Below, one piece after another: positions 25,974 to 39,600 of a stretch of DNA of 64,000 nt. The DNA is from Hofstenia miamia (taxonomy: Eukaryota; Xenacoelomorpha; Acoela; Hofsteniidae). The notes below the pieces were generated by a model, which saw only the letters and a program-made list of their open reading frames with translations, made no database searches and was not told where the DNA came from. Position 1 is the first letter of the stretch; each line of letters opens with the position of its first letter. The stretch is from contig CABFPE010000221.1 of the NCBI GenBank assembly GCA_900660155.1, positions 802,447-866,446 of the forward strand, read 5' to 3'. Both the position numbers and the translations under genes were made by a program.

Positions 25974-26267
25974 CAAAGATTAAAATGGTCATGGGATTAA
26001 AACAAAATTTGTAATAATGTAAAATCTAAACCATTTTAAAAAACTGGAAACCATTTTTTGCTAATTTTGCTACTGATTATATTGAAATTATACATTTTAA
26101 AACATTTCGAAATTTCATGAATATCCCGCATTATAAAAGAAAGATCTAATGTCCAAAAAATGTTAAGAAACTTGACAATTGATTATTGACCGAATTGTGG
26201 TCGTACTCTTTAAAGATAAAATTTTGAATTTAGTTCAAAATACGTTGGAAATTTACTGCATTGACAT

Positions 26268-26380
26268 ATGGGTCGTGTGGTTTGGGTACAAAATGTTTCA
26301 ACTGCTGCACGTTCGTCTGACTTGGAGAAGTTTTTTAAAATGATTGGGAATATTTCGAAATCGCAATTGTATCCAGAAGA
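26268..26380 (+). CDS. SREK1: SREK1-like exon 1 (start, RRM1 N-terminal half)
   Basis: The exon starts at an ATG two codons after an in-frame TGA. It encodes the first beta strand and helix of RRM1 ('MGRVVWVQNVSTAARSSDL'). It ends at donor 'gtaagg' after two bases of a codon. Confidence 0.88.
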
Positions 26381-29300
26381 GTAAGGATTATCACATTTTA
26401 TTTTCCATTATAAGTGTTTTTACACAATTTATGGAATGTTACTAGAAATTACTAAGTGCATAAATTTCTTAATGTAAAGTATTTGCTTTTATATTTATTT
26501 ATTAATTTATTCAATTGCAAATAACAATATAAACTATTTTCTATTTTCTTTTAGGGTATGTTATCGCTTAGAGAGGAAAATGTCCTCAATTTTCATATTT
26601 ATATGCTGATTAAAAATTGTGATAATTCCCATTTCGACACAGGTTTTCATTTCATTAATATTTTATTAAATTTATTCCTTAACATATTTATAAGATGGTG
26701 ATGTGATGTAGACTTTATTGGGTTGGTTTAAAAGAGTTAGGCTGAATTGATGGGATAAATTGTTTTGCAATGGTCGTCAAGTTCTTGTGATCCTCAAAAA
26801 AACTTCGTTTGCAAGAATACTTCCATATTTAACTCAACATTTGTAATGTTTTCTTAGTTTGATAAGAATAATGAAGGATTCATATGCAATTATAATAGAT
26901 ACAATATTCTAAAATGTTATAAAGAAACATTTTATCAAATAATAATACAAGTACCTGCAGACCCTATTTTTTGTAATTTATTAATTTTCTGAACTGATAA
27001 ACCAAAAAGTCATATCTTATAGTTCCATCGACTTGCATGCTTAAGGAACCTAGTTAGCCCTGGGAATTTTTGCTATTTCTATTTCATGAAGTGGACTCTT
27101 AATTCTTTGCTAATGCATGTCCACTTTGAAAAAACGTTTATTGCCTCAAAATTTGTATACAGTATATTAAATGGCCAAACATTACTTTTTCAAGAAATGG
27201 ATTGACATTTCTAAAGCTTTTGATCGACTCCTTCATTCTATTCTTGACAAATTTAGTTTATTTGGCTTTGATGCTGATTTCATCAAACTTTTCCGGTCTT
27301 GCCTGTTCAGTCCTCATCAAAATCAACTCATCTATTTCTTCGGCTTTTGTATCTAGTGGTGCTCCTCAAGGTTTTGTGTGTGTTGTTTTCTTCTTCCTCG
27401 TTGCTATCAACGGTCTCCCTCAATATGTTCCCAACTTATCCTGTCTAGTGTACGTCGACACTGCGATTTTCAACTTCAGTAGTTCTTTTTTTTTATATTA
27501 CCTCTGATCTTGAGCTTTTGTCTTCTTGGTCTTCCGTTAACCCAACCAAGACATTTGGTATTTCCTTTTCTGTGTCTTCCCTTCTGGTCTGTCTCTCCCT
27601 GTGAACTTTTCTCATCTTAGTGTTTAACTTGCTGCAAACTTAAATTGGCCAGGGCGTGTCCTTGCGCTTCTGCAAAGCTAATTCCTCGCTCTTTGCCCTC
27701 TTCCGCAATGTTCCCTTTAATTCCCCGTCTGCTGTGAAACTCTATTCAAGTCCATTCTCCGCACCATTCTTTTCTACGCTTCTTCCTTAAGGAAGGATTA
27801 TAGGTAAATTTTTTAAGAGAGATTCTGTGGTATTGCGTTGAGCCTTAGAAAGAAGATGGTGGGCACGAAAAAGACTAGATGCATCATTTGTGTATGAAAT
27901 ATCCGGATTGCGAAGTGAATAATGAAGTATTATAAAGCTCAATGAGATGGATGAATTACAGAAAGTGTTCCTTAAATTACGAACGAAATTCGGGTGTTCT
28001 TTGTTTAAGAGGTGGTTACCGTCCCAAACAAGAAGAGATTTATAAATAATTCTTGGAGAAAGCAGAAACTTTTTCGAAAACTGGGATTACAGTGAAATTG
28101 CCTTTAGATAGATTGTGAATGATGTGATTGCTTTATTTGGTTTCGAAGTTTGTGATCAGACATGTGAGATTTCAAAGAAAAAGATTCGACTGTGGACTTT
28201 GTTTAACAGTCTTTTTAGATTTTTTCTGGTAAGTTCAGTGTTTGTGAAGGAGACGATGTGAACGTCCGTGTTTCAAAATACTACTTTTAATGACATGTGC
28301 TGTACTTCCCCTTTCTATTCCTTTATTCGTGAATTCGTTTTTGGCGGTTACTTCTTTGGTGTTGTTTGTATCCTTGGGAATGAGTGAGACATGAGTGGTG
28401 AAAATTTTGAAAGGACAGATTCTGTAGTGGGTGGTGCTGCGTTTTCAGGTGTCTTTGAGTGTGTGATTCAAGCAAAGATTGAGTAGAGGCATCAAATCTA
28501 CCTTCCAAAAGCAAAACAACTTAAGTACAAAATTATTCTTTAAAGTATTTTAAGTTGTTTTGCTTTAGTAGTCGCATGGACTTAAGTTTTTGGGTAAATT
28601 ATTAGGCATCATTTTCCTCATTCATAATGCTTTTATTGCTATACTAGATAGACTATAGATAGAATAGGTTTGGATCTATAAAATGGCTTTAAATCCTTTT
28701 CTTATGAAAAATTGGACTTAAGTTGTTTTGCTTTGGGACGGCAGAAATACTAGAAGCAGGAAATTCTTGAGAAAAAACAAGTGTTTCAGCTGCATGCTCT
28801 TTGTCCAGTTTAGGGAGAATTTGGTAGAGCAGTGTTACATCGCTTATCAATGAGCCGTTTTAGACGCGAGCACTCAATATTTCAATCTAGAAGGTTTACA
28901 TCATTTCGTTAAAATATTCCTACATTTATTTATTTTCTAATGCAGGCATATTAAGATAGCGGACATGATTAAACATGTAAAGCATTTTTGCGCTGGTTTA
29001 GAGTGTTTTCAAAAAAAATTGTTTGCTATCAAAAAGAGTCTATTTGCAAATTCATTATATATTTTTGTTTAGTTACTTATATATTTATAACCAATAGTTG
29101 TATTAATATGTAACTTTAAAAGCATGATTCTATGTTTGTATTTTGAAAATATGTTCACTAATCGTAATGTGTATCAAAACATGCAACACAACTATGCAGA
29201 TGGTTTACTAAAATGCTAAATAGATTAATTGATTTTGAGTGCTCGATCAAAAATGTACAAAGAGCATATTTTTAGCAATTTATTTGTGATAAAATGATCA

Positions 29301-32300
29301 ATTTGTTTTTTAGGAACTCTCCAATTCCGGTCTCATCTAAACATTTTTTCATTAAGTATGAATCTGCCGACAGTGTTCTTCCTGCAATCCAGTTAAATGG
29401 CATTCACCTTCTAGATCGTATGCTAGTTATTGTCAGGTTTTTTAAAGGTAAATTTTTTGTTAATTATATGTGTTATCTGAATTTTAGATTCCATACCCGA
29501 TGAAGATACTGCTCTTGAACTTGTCGGTGCTCATACTGCTCAGCCACTACCGGTTTGTGCACGTTTATTTTAATTATTTAGTTAAAATGGAAATAATGGT
29601 CAATTTTGCATAAATAGTTAAAAAAAATTATGCCCATGCATACATATCATAAAAATCTTATAAACAACATATTGTCAAAATTTAAAATTTGGAATTAGGT
29701 CAAAAAATTAAATTTTCTTTAAAGTCTAATTTGAAAAGATAAAGAATGTATGAATGATTTTTATAAGAAAGCTCTTTAAAACATATAATACAAATAATAA
29801 ACAAAATTTTTTAATAGCAAAAGCTTTCATAAAGTTTATCAGGTTATAGCTTTAAATTTCGACAGAGCGAAGCAATGGAAAAATTTTCGAATCCGATTAG
29901 CATGACGTCATTTCACAAATATCGTGTACGTAGTGTAATTTTCTGCATGCTTAGGTGAACAGTATATGATTATTTTTTGCAAAACTATTATTATTGAAAT
30001 TTTTTTATTTATCTGCACATTATATAATTATGTAAAACAGTTAAAAATTTATGTTATGTGAAAACAACCAATAATACGAAACACGAATATCGTCGAAAAT
30101 ACAGAGGCCTCCATACATTTTACGACGATTATGAACGCTTTCGGTATTGCATTAAACATGTCTGTCTTCGGGAATATCAAATGCGAATTTAAACACAGAA
30201 ATGTTATATCCCGAATAATATAAACAAAGCATTTGCATGCCATTTTATTACAAGCAATGGCAGAATGCTTTACATAATTGCATAATTATTTCAGTATTAT
30301 ACTCTAAAGAAAAAATTCTTAATTTTGATACTGTAGCAATGTTCAACTTAGTTTTCGAAATATCGATCATTGTTCTTCATAAATGACCATTTAAGGTTCC
30401 CGGTCAAACGCTGATGGTGAATCCCCCATTTGATCCTGAATTGGCTCAACTAGAACTCCCGCAACCTCCTCCTGTACCAGCATCGATGAATCTTCTTGAA
30501 GTGGAGCAATTGCGTCGCACTGTGTATGTTGAAAAGTTGAATGCCAAGGTTTGTCTTTTGCAATCACATTTGCACCAACTGTTACATTCATATCAGTACT
30601 TTTGCTGAGACATTAAGCTTTATTAGACTTGTATAATACATTTGTATACAGCTGGTGCACACATTTATTCACGTACTACTTGAAATTCTTGTTTTTGAGA
30701 TAAACTTTTATCGAATAATTTATTACCTCAATATCTACCACTGGCTCATTTTTACACTTCCAGTTAGGTTTGGGCGGTTATTCACTTTTTAAGGTTTGAT
30801 AGATTATCACATGTATAATTGATTTTATTTTCCCTCCACTAATATTTTGTGGGATTCTGGATTAGTCGAAATTTAGTAGTCATTGTTTATATCTATATCA
30901 AAGATAACATTTAAAGACTTACATTATAAATTTTGATAAAACTAAGTTTTGACATTACAGTTTAACGCGGATTATGAGTGTGGTAGATGGCATTACAATA
31001 CATTTTTTAAAATCACTTGCGTTCAAATTTGATTGTCCGTCTCCTATGTTTTCATTAATAACGCTATATCGCTATTAAGAAAGATTGATAGTTCTAATTG
31101 TCGTATTGACCTTTGTCAAGCTCAGAACATTATCACTGCAATTGGACAAATACAGTGTGGCAAGCAATTTGTATAATTAGTATGCCAATCAATTTTTAAA
31201 TTATTTTTTATTACAATTATTAGTAAAGCGTTTCTTCCCTACTAGCTTTTTTCATCAGTCAAACACTATATTTAAATGATTATAATGGCTGTAGTGATAA
31301 ACGTTGCATGCAACATTATACATTTTACAGGAGAGCAATTTTAGTGTGAGCACCCTAATTCTTTTGTTAATTTTACAAAAAATATTCACATTTAAAGCGC
31401 TGTTTCAATTCATTGATAATTTTCTTTGATATTTATTACTTTTATCTGCGAAATTAACATTGGATTATATCAATTTCACTTCCAACATTTTTCTAACCAG
31501 CTGTTTATTCAATTGTTGATGTCAATAGTTGCCGATACCTCAACAATGCGATGATGAAATCCCTGTTCATATTTCATTGTTTTGAAATTGTTGAGCAATA
31601 CCAAACCAATGATGATGAATTTGCTATATACAGTGTAATTTGTAATGCATTCGAGGCTTTAATGCGACTATATATATGTTGCAGTTTAAAATTTAGTTAG
31701 TTGGGGCCAGAAGGTATAACATTAATTTTAAGATGAACATTGATAAAACAGAATTGTTTGACATAAATTATTGGTTTAAGATTATATTTATTAAATCTTA
31801 AGTTTTGTTTACTCCTACATGTTGAAAAAAATGTAACGTGCAGCAGACGTATAGCATCTAATCGTTCTGTACTCCCAGTTATTTTTGCAAACCTGCAAAT
31901 CACATACTTGTCATTATCTGATAGATAGCCTTTACTATAATATGAAATTTATAGTAAACTTTACATTTAATAGAATATGATGCGCTTCTTCAAATCAAAT
32001 TTCATTATCCATCGTTAAACATTTGTTTATGTCTAGAAACCATTTAATGCAAGCAACAAAGTTAGTTGTAGGTACGTCTATTTTATGATTGATTTACAAT
32101 TTTACAATTTACACTCACGAGTTCAAAGACAATCGTTTGATCTTTTCCATGAATCAATATAATGTAGTCGAAAATTTTACTATTTCAGATTATACCCAAA
32201 AATCTATTTTCAGTCACTGATTTGATCAATCGCCCATTCCTATTTTACTAAAAGCTTACAAACGTTAATTACTGACTTCTTTATTCCTAAATGAATGATG

Positions 32301-33653
32301 TTGTACGTGAATAAAAGACTTCATATGTACGGTTTGTTTTTATGGTATTTTAAAGTTTCCATTATTAACTGCGATGTTATGTCGTTTAGGAGTGAATATA
32401 CACAGCCATACGGCCAATAAATGCAAGCAAAGTGTGTATTCTTGCATTTGTGAAGTTTTTACTTTTAATTTTGTTTTATTTTATAGTCGATGACAGATGA
32501 GCGGGTTTTGGATTTTTTTAGTCAGGCCGGCGAGGTAATGTATGTTCGAATGGCAGAACCTGAGAAACATTCTAAAAAGGATAAGGAGGCTATTCCTACA
32601 CGCGGCGCTTATGTGGAATTCAAATGCCTTTCTGCATTAAAGAAGGCATTAGCATTGACTGGATCCGAAGTCGACAATTGCAAAATTAAGTTAGTATTTT
32701 CTCTTTTATCTTTGTTTCTTTTATATTTCATTCAATTATATAAACTGTTTGTTAATTGCTATTATAATATAAAAGTGTATCGCACAAATATCTAATCACG
32801 CAAAGAGTATTATATTAGACGATTAGAATTTATACCGCGTCCATTAATTTTCAGAGTTGCTCGAAAATGGTGGGCTTAGTTTGATTGTTAATAATAACAT
32901 TAATATTTTGCAATTAAAAGCGGTTTAATTCACTGTGTTTTTAAGAATAACTACTGATTAAAAAAACTTTTTCTCATTGTTGTGCACATCAGAGTTGGAA
33001 CCGGCCGGCAATTTTGATTCTGCGCCCAGTAGTTGGCCGTAAGTTATATATATATATACTAATACCTCCCTCTATGTATTTTTTCCAAATAACCATATAA
33101 GCTGAATTTCCCACATAAATTCCTAAATTTTTGTAGGACATAGTCTTTTGGTAGTCACTACCTTCATGCAAAATATTTAAGGGATCGATGGATTTTTTAG
33201 GGAGTAATAGCCAAAAAGTTAATTTTCGGCCAAAATCCCTCTATGTAGTATGGACAATTTTCCTCGCCGCCCTCTATGTAGCACTTTTTTGCAAAAACCA
33301 TACTACGGAGAGGGAGGTATTAGTATATATATATATATATATATATATANNNNNNNNNNNNNNNNNNNNNNNNNNNNNNNNNNNNNNNNNNNNNNNNNNN
33401 NNNNNNNNNNNNNNNNNNNNNNNNNNNNNNNNNNNNNNNNNNNNNNNNNNNNNNNNNNNNNNNNNNNNNNNNNNNNNNNNNNNNNNNNNNNNNNNNNNNN
33501 NNNNNNNNNNNNNNNNNNNNNNNNNNNNNNNNNNNNNNNNNNNNNNNNNNNNNNNNNNNNNNNNNNNNNNNNNNNNNNNNNNNNNNNNNNNNNNNNNNNN
33601 NNNNNNNNNNNNNNNNNNNNNNNNNNNNNNNNNNNNNNNNNNNNNNNNNNNNN

Positions 33654-33691
<38 letters not shown>

Positions 33692-36600
33692 CTGGAAAAT
33701 TACACATGGTAATGTAAAGTTGTTATTTTATATATCAATTCTTTGCATAACTTTAATCAGTTTTTCGTTTTTCAATGAATTTAAATTGTGAACATTTCAG
33801 TTTAGTTAGAATATTTTGTATGATAATTAAAATATATAAAACTCGCTTAGCATTGAATAATAGATAAGTAAATAGACAAATATGCATATTTAAATTTTTT
33901 TCGTTAAAACCAATTGCGTTTGTACGTGTTTGCAAACCGAAAATCTTTTCAATTTATTTTAAGTGTCCTTTCCAATCAGTGTTGGGAAAAAATCCGATTT
34001 TTTGAAATACAATAATTAAATCAATTTTAAATAAACTGAAGACAAAATAACATTTCAGAGCTTACCAATTCATTCCAATGTCACACAAAACAATTAGACT
34101 ACACTACTTGTATCTCTTTTAGTGCACTTGATTTAAATCAATAATTGAACTAATAATGTGCTTTGATTTTAATCATGATTTAAATCGAGAGGTTTAAGTC
34201 GACCAACACTGTTTCCAATATTTCAAAAATACAAGAGTTCACAATTTTTTATTTTATATGAAGTTTCTTAAATTCAGCAGATTTTGTTTATTATAAACAA
34301 CTCCTGATAATATTATTTCTAGTTTGTTCCATAAAAACTGAAAAAAATACACACTCAAAATCAAAATAACTCAATTTATAGCCAACATTAATGAGAAATT
34401 CCAGAGATAAATATAAATATTTTGCTAATTGCAATATTTTCATAGAATTTTCTCCCAAACTAAACAAAATATTCTCTACTTGTCAAATAAAATTAGAAAT
34501 ATTTTTAAATTTAGCCTGTCAATGGCCGGTAATTTACTAATATAGTTATTTCAATAATTGCCCAAACAGACAAAATGAGGAAACTAAGCGTTTTATCAAA
34601 AAAATCTATAATAAGGTTAAATAGTCATTGAAAAAATTCAGCTGTATTGAGAAATGAGTATTGTTTGCAAAATCATCGAAATTTCTATGAATGGGGTAAC
34701 GAAACATATGAACAGGCCTCTGTATTCTTTGTTGTTTGAATTGGATTGTTTTTACAATATTGGAAATTAATTTTATTTGTATTTTAATTTACTTCACAGA
34801 ACTTATTTAGAGTACATCATTCAACTTCGGCTATTACCAAGCCTCTATATCGCGATGAGGAAGAAGCAGAAGAGAAGATCAAATCAGCGGTTGATCTTTA
34901 CAAACTCGCTTACAATATTGTTACCGACGCACTTGCATCAGGTTTCAAATTATTATTCAGTTAAAGTAGCAAAATTTGATAGATTTGTTAATGAGTTTAG
35001 ACTATGAAAAGTAACATTTTAAGCCTAATTAAGTTTCAGATGGTACTTCGTGATTAAATTCTACTTGTTTGAACACCATTTACAGAATATTCCTACAAAT
35101 TTACTTATTTCATTTTATGTATGTGTAATAAAAATATTATTTTTTGATTTTAAATGATTCGTAGGATGAGACAGACACGTGAACTTGAGATTTGAAGTCC
35201 AAATCGGAACAAATAAACCTTTTGGAACCGCAGGCAGGGGTCTACAATTAATAATTGTAAAAACAATAATTGACAATTTTTTAAGGCAGTCATTGATTGT
35301 CTAAGCGTGAAAATATGCAATTATAAATTGCTCATTTTTTACAATTATTGTTTTGGGGATTTTCAACAAGGCCAAGTGTATTTTCAGCGACTATTGGAAG
35401 AAACTCCTACCAATGCATCTGGAATCCGAACTTTTCGTCATGGTAAACAAGAGTTCAACAAATTTTTTATTTATACCTTGTGACCTGTAATTTTTTGCAG
35501 CCTGTTCAATTACTTATAAGAATTGCAATTATTGTTTTCTATAACTCAAAAAAATGCAATTTATTACAATTTAAATGCCCTCAAAGTTGTACACTCCTGA
35601 CGGCAGGTCCCTATTTTTATTCTAAGCTTATGGTTATGCCTAATACAGGATTAGTTCATATTTATAAATAAATATAAATTCCACCGTTTTCATGTTTTAA
35701 CATGATATTTGTAAGAGATTGTTTATTTTAGGAGGAAGATCAAGTCGCCATAGTCCCTCTCCTTTAAGAATCCGTACTAGAAGATCTCGCTCACGGTACC
35801 ACTACCTTTTTCTTAAGTTTTTAACTACTTTTAGGGAACTGTCCTTGAAAGGAGTTCGTTCACCCCGTCGCTCGCCTACGCGCCATTTGTCACCATATCG
35901 AAGATCGCGTTCACCTCATTACAGCAGCGGGTACTTTAACTTTAAATTACACGTTCATTTATACATATAAAATCCATCAGCCAATAAACTGTATGGCTTG
36001 TTATGCAAAAACTCACTAATTATTTTTACGCTTATCGCATTGACAATTAAACCATATTTACGTGGCAATTTTTTCAGAACCAATTTCAATTTTCCTCAGA
36101 TTATAAAATCGTGTCATTTCATTGCACTGCCATTAATTTAACTTTTTTTGCATCATTCTGTAGTTATGAAAAGTACTGTGTAACATTGGTGTAAACAAAC
36201 TTTTTATGTCTATTCGCTATGAAGTATTTTAACTATCCTGTTTTACTAACAATAGGGAAACGCAGTATTCCTAAATGAACGTAATAAATCATTATACGTG
36301 ATTAGCATAGTAGTTACTACAACTGTTGTATTTTCAGAAATATTGTTGCATTTTAAATATATTGTATAATATAATATAGTTACGGTAAAAAATATTCGGT
36401 CACACAAAACTGTTTACTGCAAGCTCTGGTAAATAGTTTGACCAAGGACTTCTTCAATAAACAGGACTGGAAACAAAATATATTACAAATATCATTGAAG
36501 GCCCAACTGGGCTAATCTTTTTATTTTAAGTTAGAGTAGTATTAATAACAATTCATACAAACTTTATAATTATATATAAGCTAGCAGATCATTTTAAATA

Positions 36601-39600
36601 AACGATATACGGCGTATGCCTGCCCCAAGCCCTCGCTTTAACCCTGAAAAAAATCCAACTGTTTTTTAATACTAAATGTGACTTATTGTGGTAAAATAAA
36701 ACAAACCTTACAATTCTATAAATGCGTTTATCGTAAGTTTCACACAATGTTGCTTAGAAAACAAAAGGTGACCATGTAACATTTGGTTGCCCCTTTTTAA
36801 TGAACAACTTTATTTATGAATGTCATAAATATTTGATCAAGACCATATTTTACATTTTTTATCTTCAACCTTTTATTGAAACAATAGCACTTCTTTAACA
36901 TTTTTCTTCCCATTAAATTGTGTATATTTNTTGCTCACAGATTATTATGATTATATTTAAGTTGCTCTACATGTTTATTTATTCATGGTTTATTTTGGTA
37001 GTTGACAATTGACTGAATTACGAACTATCTTTTTGCTGACCACATTGATTGTTCACATGTACAGAGATCTAGCATGTATTACTATATCTGTAGGGCTATT
37101 AAATGTAAGGGATAACAAATAAACGATATACGGCGTATGCCTGCCCCAAGCCCTCGCTTTAACCCTGAAAAAAATCCAACTGTTTTTTAATACTAAATGT
37201 GACTTATTGTGGTAAAATAAAACAAACCTTACAATTCTATAAATGCGTTTATCGTAAGTTTCACACAATGTTGCTTAGAAAACAAAAGGTGACCATGTAA
37301 CATTTGGTTGCCCCTTTTTAATGAACAACTTTATTTATGAATGTCATAAATATTTGATCAAGACCATATTTTACATTTTTTATCTTCAACCTTTTATTGA
37401 AACAATAGCACTTCTTTAACATTTTTCTTCCCATTAAATTGTGTATATTTTTGGTGCATTCAACTTTTTTCAAGTGACCGACTATTTGAACATTATTGTA
37501 ATTAATATAACAATCTTTTTTCAATATTTTGCTTTTATAATATTAGACGGTGCTCAGATCTCATTCATATTCTTATAGGATAATTCATATTTCTGTGTGA
37601 ACAGTAGGAATTCCCACGTTGAAATTTACAAGATTTCTGTTGAATGAGATGTTGTATTGAAAACAAAATCAATTTCCATGGTTACTATCACCTAAGCGAT
37701 ATATCCACTGTTAATGAAATATTCGAATATTTCGATTTAATGACGCCTTCATGTATCTAAATTAATTTAAGTGTCAACTACTCTAACCTGAGGCATTATA
37801 ATTTTTTGAGAAAATTTTAATTTGTTTTTGAACTATTGCATGACATTTCTGTGGATAAAATTTCATGTTGAATTAGGGAATTTTTATGAGTATGCATTTT
37901 TACTATAATATTTAATGAAATCATGTGGTAAGTTTTATTTAGTCGCCGTTATCGATCCAGATCGCGGTCTCCGTATTATCGGCACAGATCTCATTCTAGA
38001 TCACGTTCACACAAACGATCACATCATCGTTCAAACAAACGCAGTCGATCTAGGAAACGTTCGGCCTCTACGAAGCATAAACATCGCTCCTCGCGCAGTC
38101 ATCGGTCAAGATCGCGGTCTAAAAAGCGCAAGCACCGATCCCGATCAAGATCAAAGTAAGTTTTCACTCTAAAGTAGAAAATGGCTATCAATGCATGTTT
38201 TTAAATATCTTATCATATAAATGGATTATTTCTCTAATCAACTTAGTGTTAGCTAGGGTGAGTGCCCCATTAGGTTTGCAGTTGAGTGAACAAATATCGC
38301 AAACAGGTATCTTTGAAGAAAGTTATTTTTGTAAAAGCCCTTTTTCTCGGAAATGGATATAGACTGCATAGTGAAATCATGGTTAAACGTTTGCAACAAA
38401 ATGGTGCATCTTATTAATGAGTTAATTTATTTATACACTGTTAATCCAAATTTTTGATTTTATAAATCTTCGAAAATGATTAAACATGGCATTTCTGCTG
38501 GCTAAACTATTTTAGAAAAAAGAACCCAACCTATGTAGCATTTAGAGATATCTCTGTGTTTTTTGCAAAGAAAAAATAATTATTTACTAGTTAGAGATCC
38601 AAGTCCATTGGATCTGAGCTTGGGTTTATTTGGAATAATCTAAGTAATGTATAAACTAATATCTAGTGGTGCAATAGAGAACTTCCTTACAGATAAGAAA
38701 AAGTCCCCCCTCCCATACAAGCTTTTCATTATTAATCAAGAAGTTGTGGCACTTTTTTAGTAAGACTTGAATTTTTCTAACTGTTGTTTGAGTGCATAAC
38801 TCCATAACAAATTTTTCTAAATATTTTCACATTTTATGTCTAATATTGTTAATGTCAATAGGTATATCTAAAAACATTCGAATGAAGGTTTTGGAACTTC
38901 AAATTTAATACGGCTTTTAGGCATTAACAAACTGGATCATTTGAATATATTTTTTATAGAAGCCATGAAAATTAAAGTATACAATATATTTTTCGACTTA
39001 AACAGCTCACATATGCAATGCCAGTGATTACAAATGTTTGGGAAATACTAGGAAAGAATGTCTAAAATGCGTATTTCAAATAACAATGAAATCTGATATG
39101 CTGTGAAGCATGCTGAAAATATTTAGATTTTATCAGAAACACCAATTATATTATTTGAATACTCAAAGGGTTTGTGGAAAAATTGCCCCCATAATTCTTA
39201 ACGATCCAAAATTCTAATATCAATTGTGTGAAAGTTTTCGAGGATTGAAAGAACTTCTTCGCAGTAAGGGAAAGTTTACAAGCATAAAAACTAGATGACA
39301 TAAAGTAATATATTCCTTTATTTTTTGTGAATTCATGCTACTAAATTTTCTCAGATTTTATATAGTATATCATATAATTCATATGGGACTCTACTGGGCT
39401 TTTGGCCTGTTTTATGTTTTAATTTGACATGAAATTTTCGCGCAATTGCTACTTCGCTGTCAATTCTTATTGGTTTAAATGTAATTATTATATTTTAATA
39501 TATTACTTTTAGGAAAAGAAAACATAGAAGTCGTGACAGAAGTAAAAAAAAATCACAAGGGGTAATATATTTTTTATTTTACAGAGAACATCAATTCTTT

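Noticed and set aside
33188-33712. Long frames spanning the N gap with Tyr-Ile repeats
   Set aside because: They come from (TA)n read as codons and from N bases, not from coding sequence.
34801-34810. Exon 6 starting right after 'ttcacag' (34793-34799)
   Set aside because: It would put the following bases in a frame lacking the SREK1-type S-A-I-T-K-P stretch and would disrupt RRM2 continuity. The AG at 34809-34810 restores the frame.
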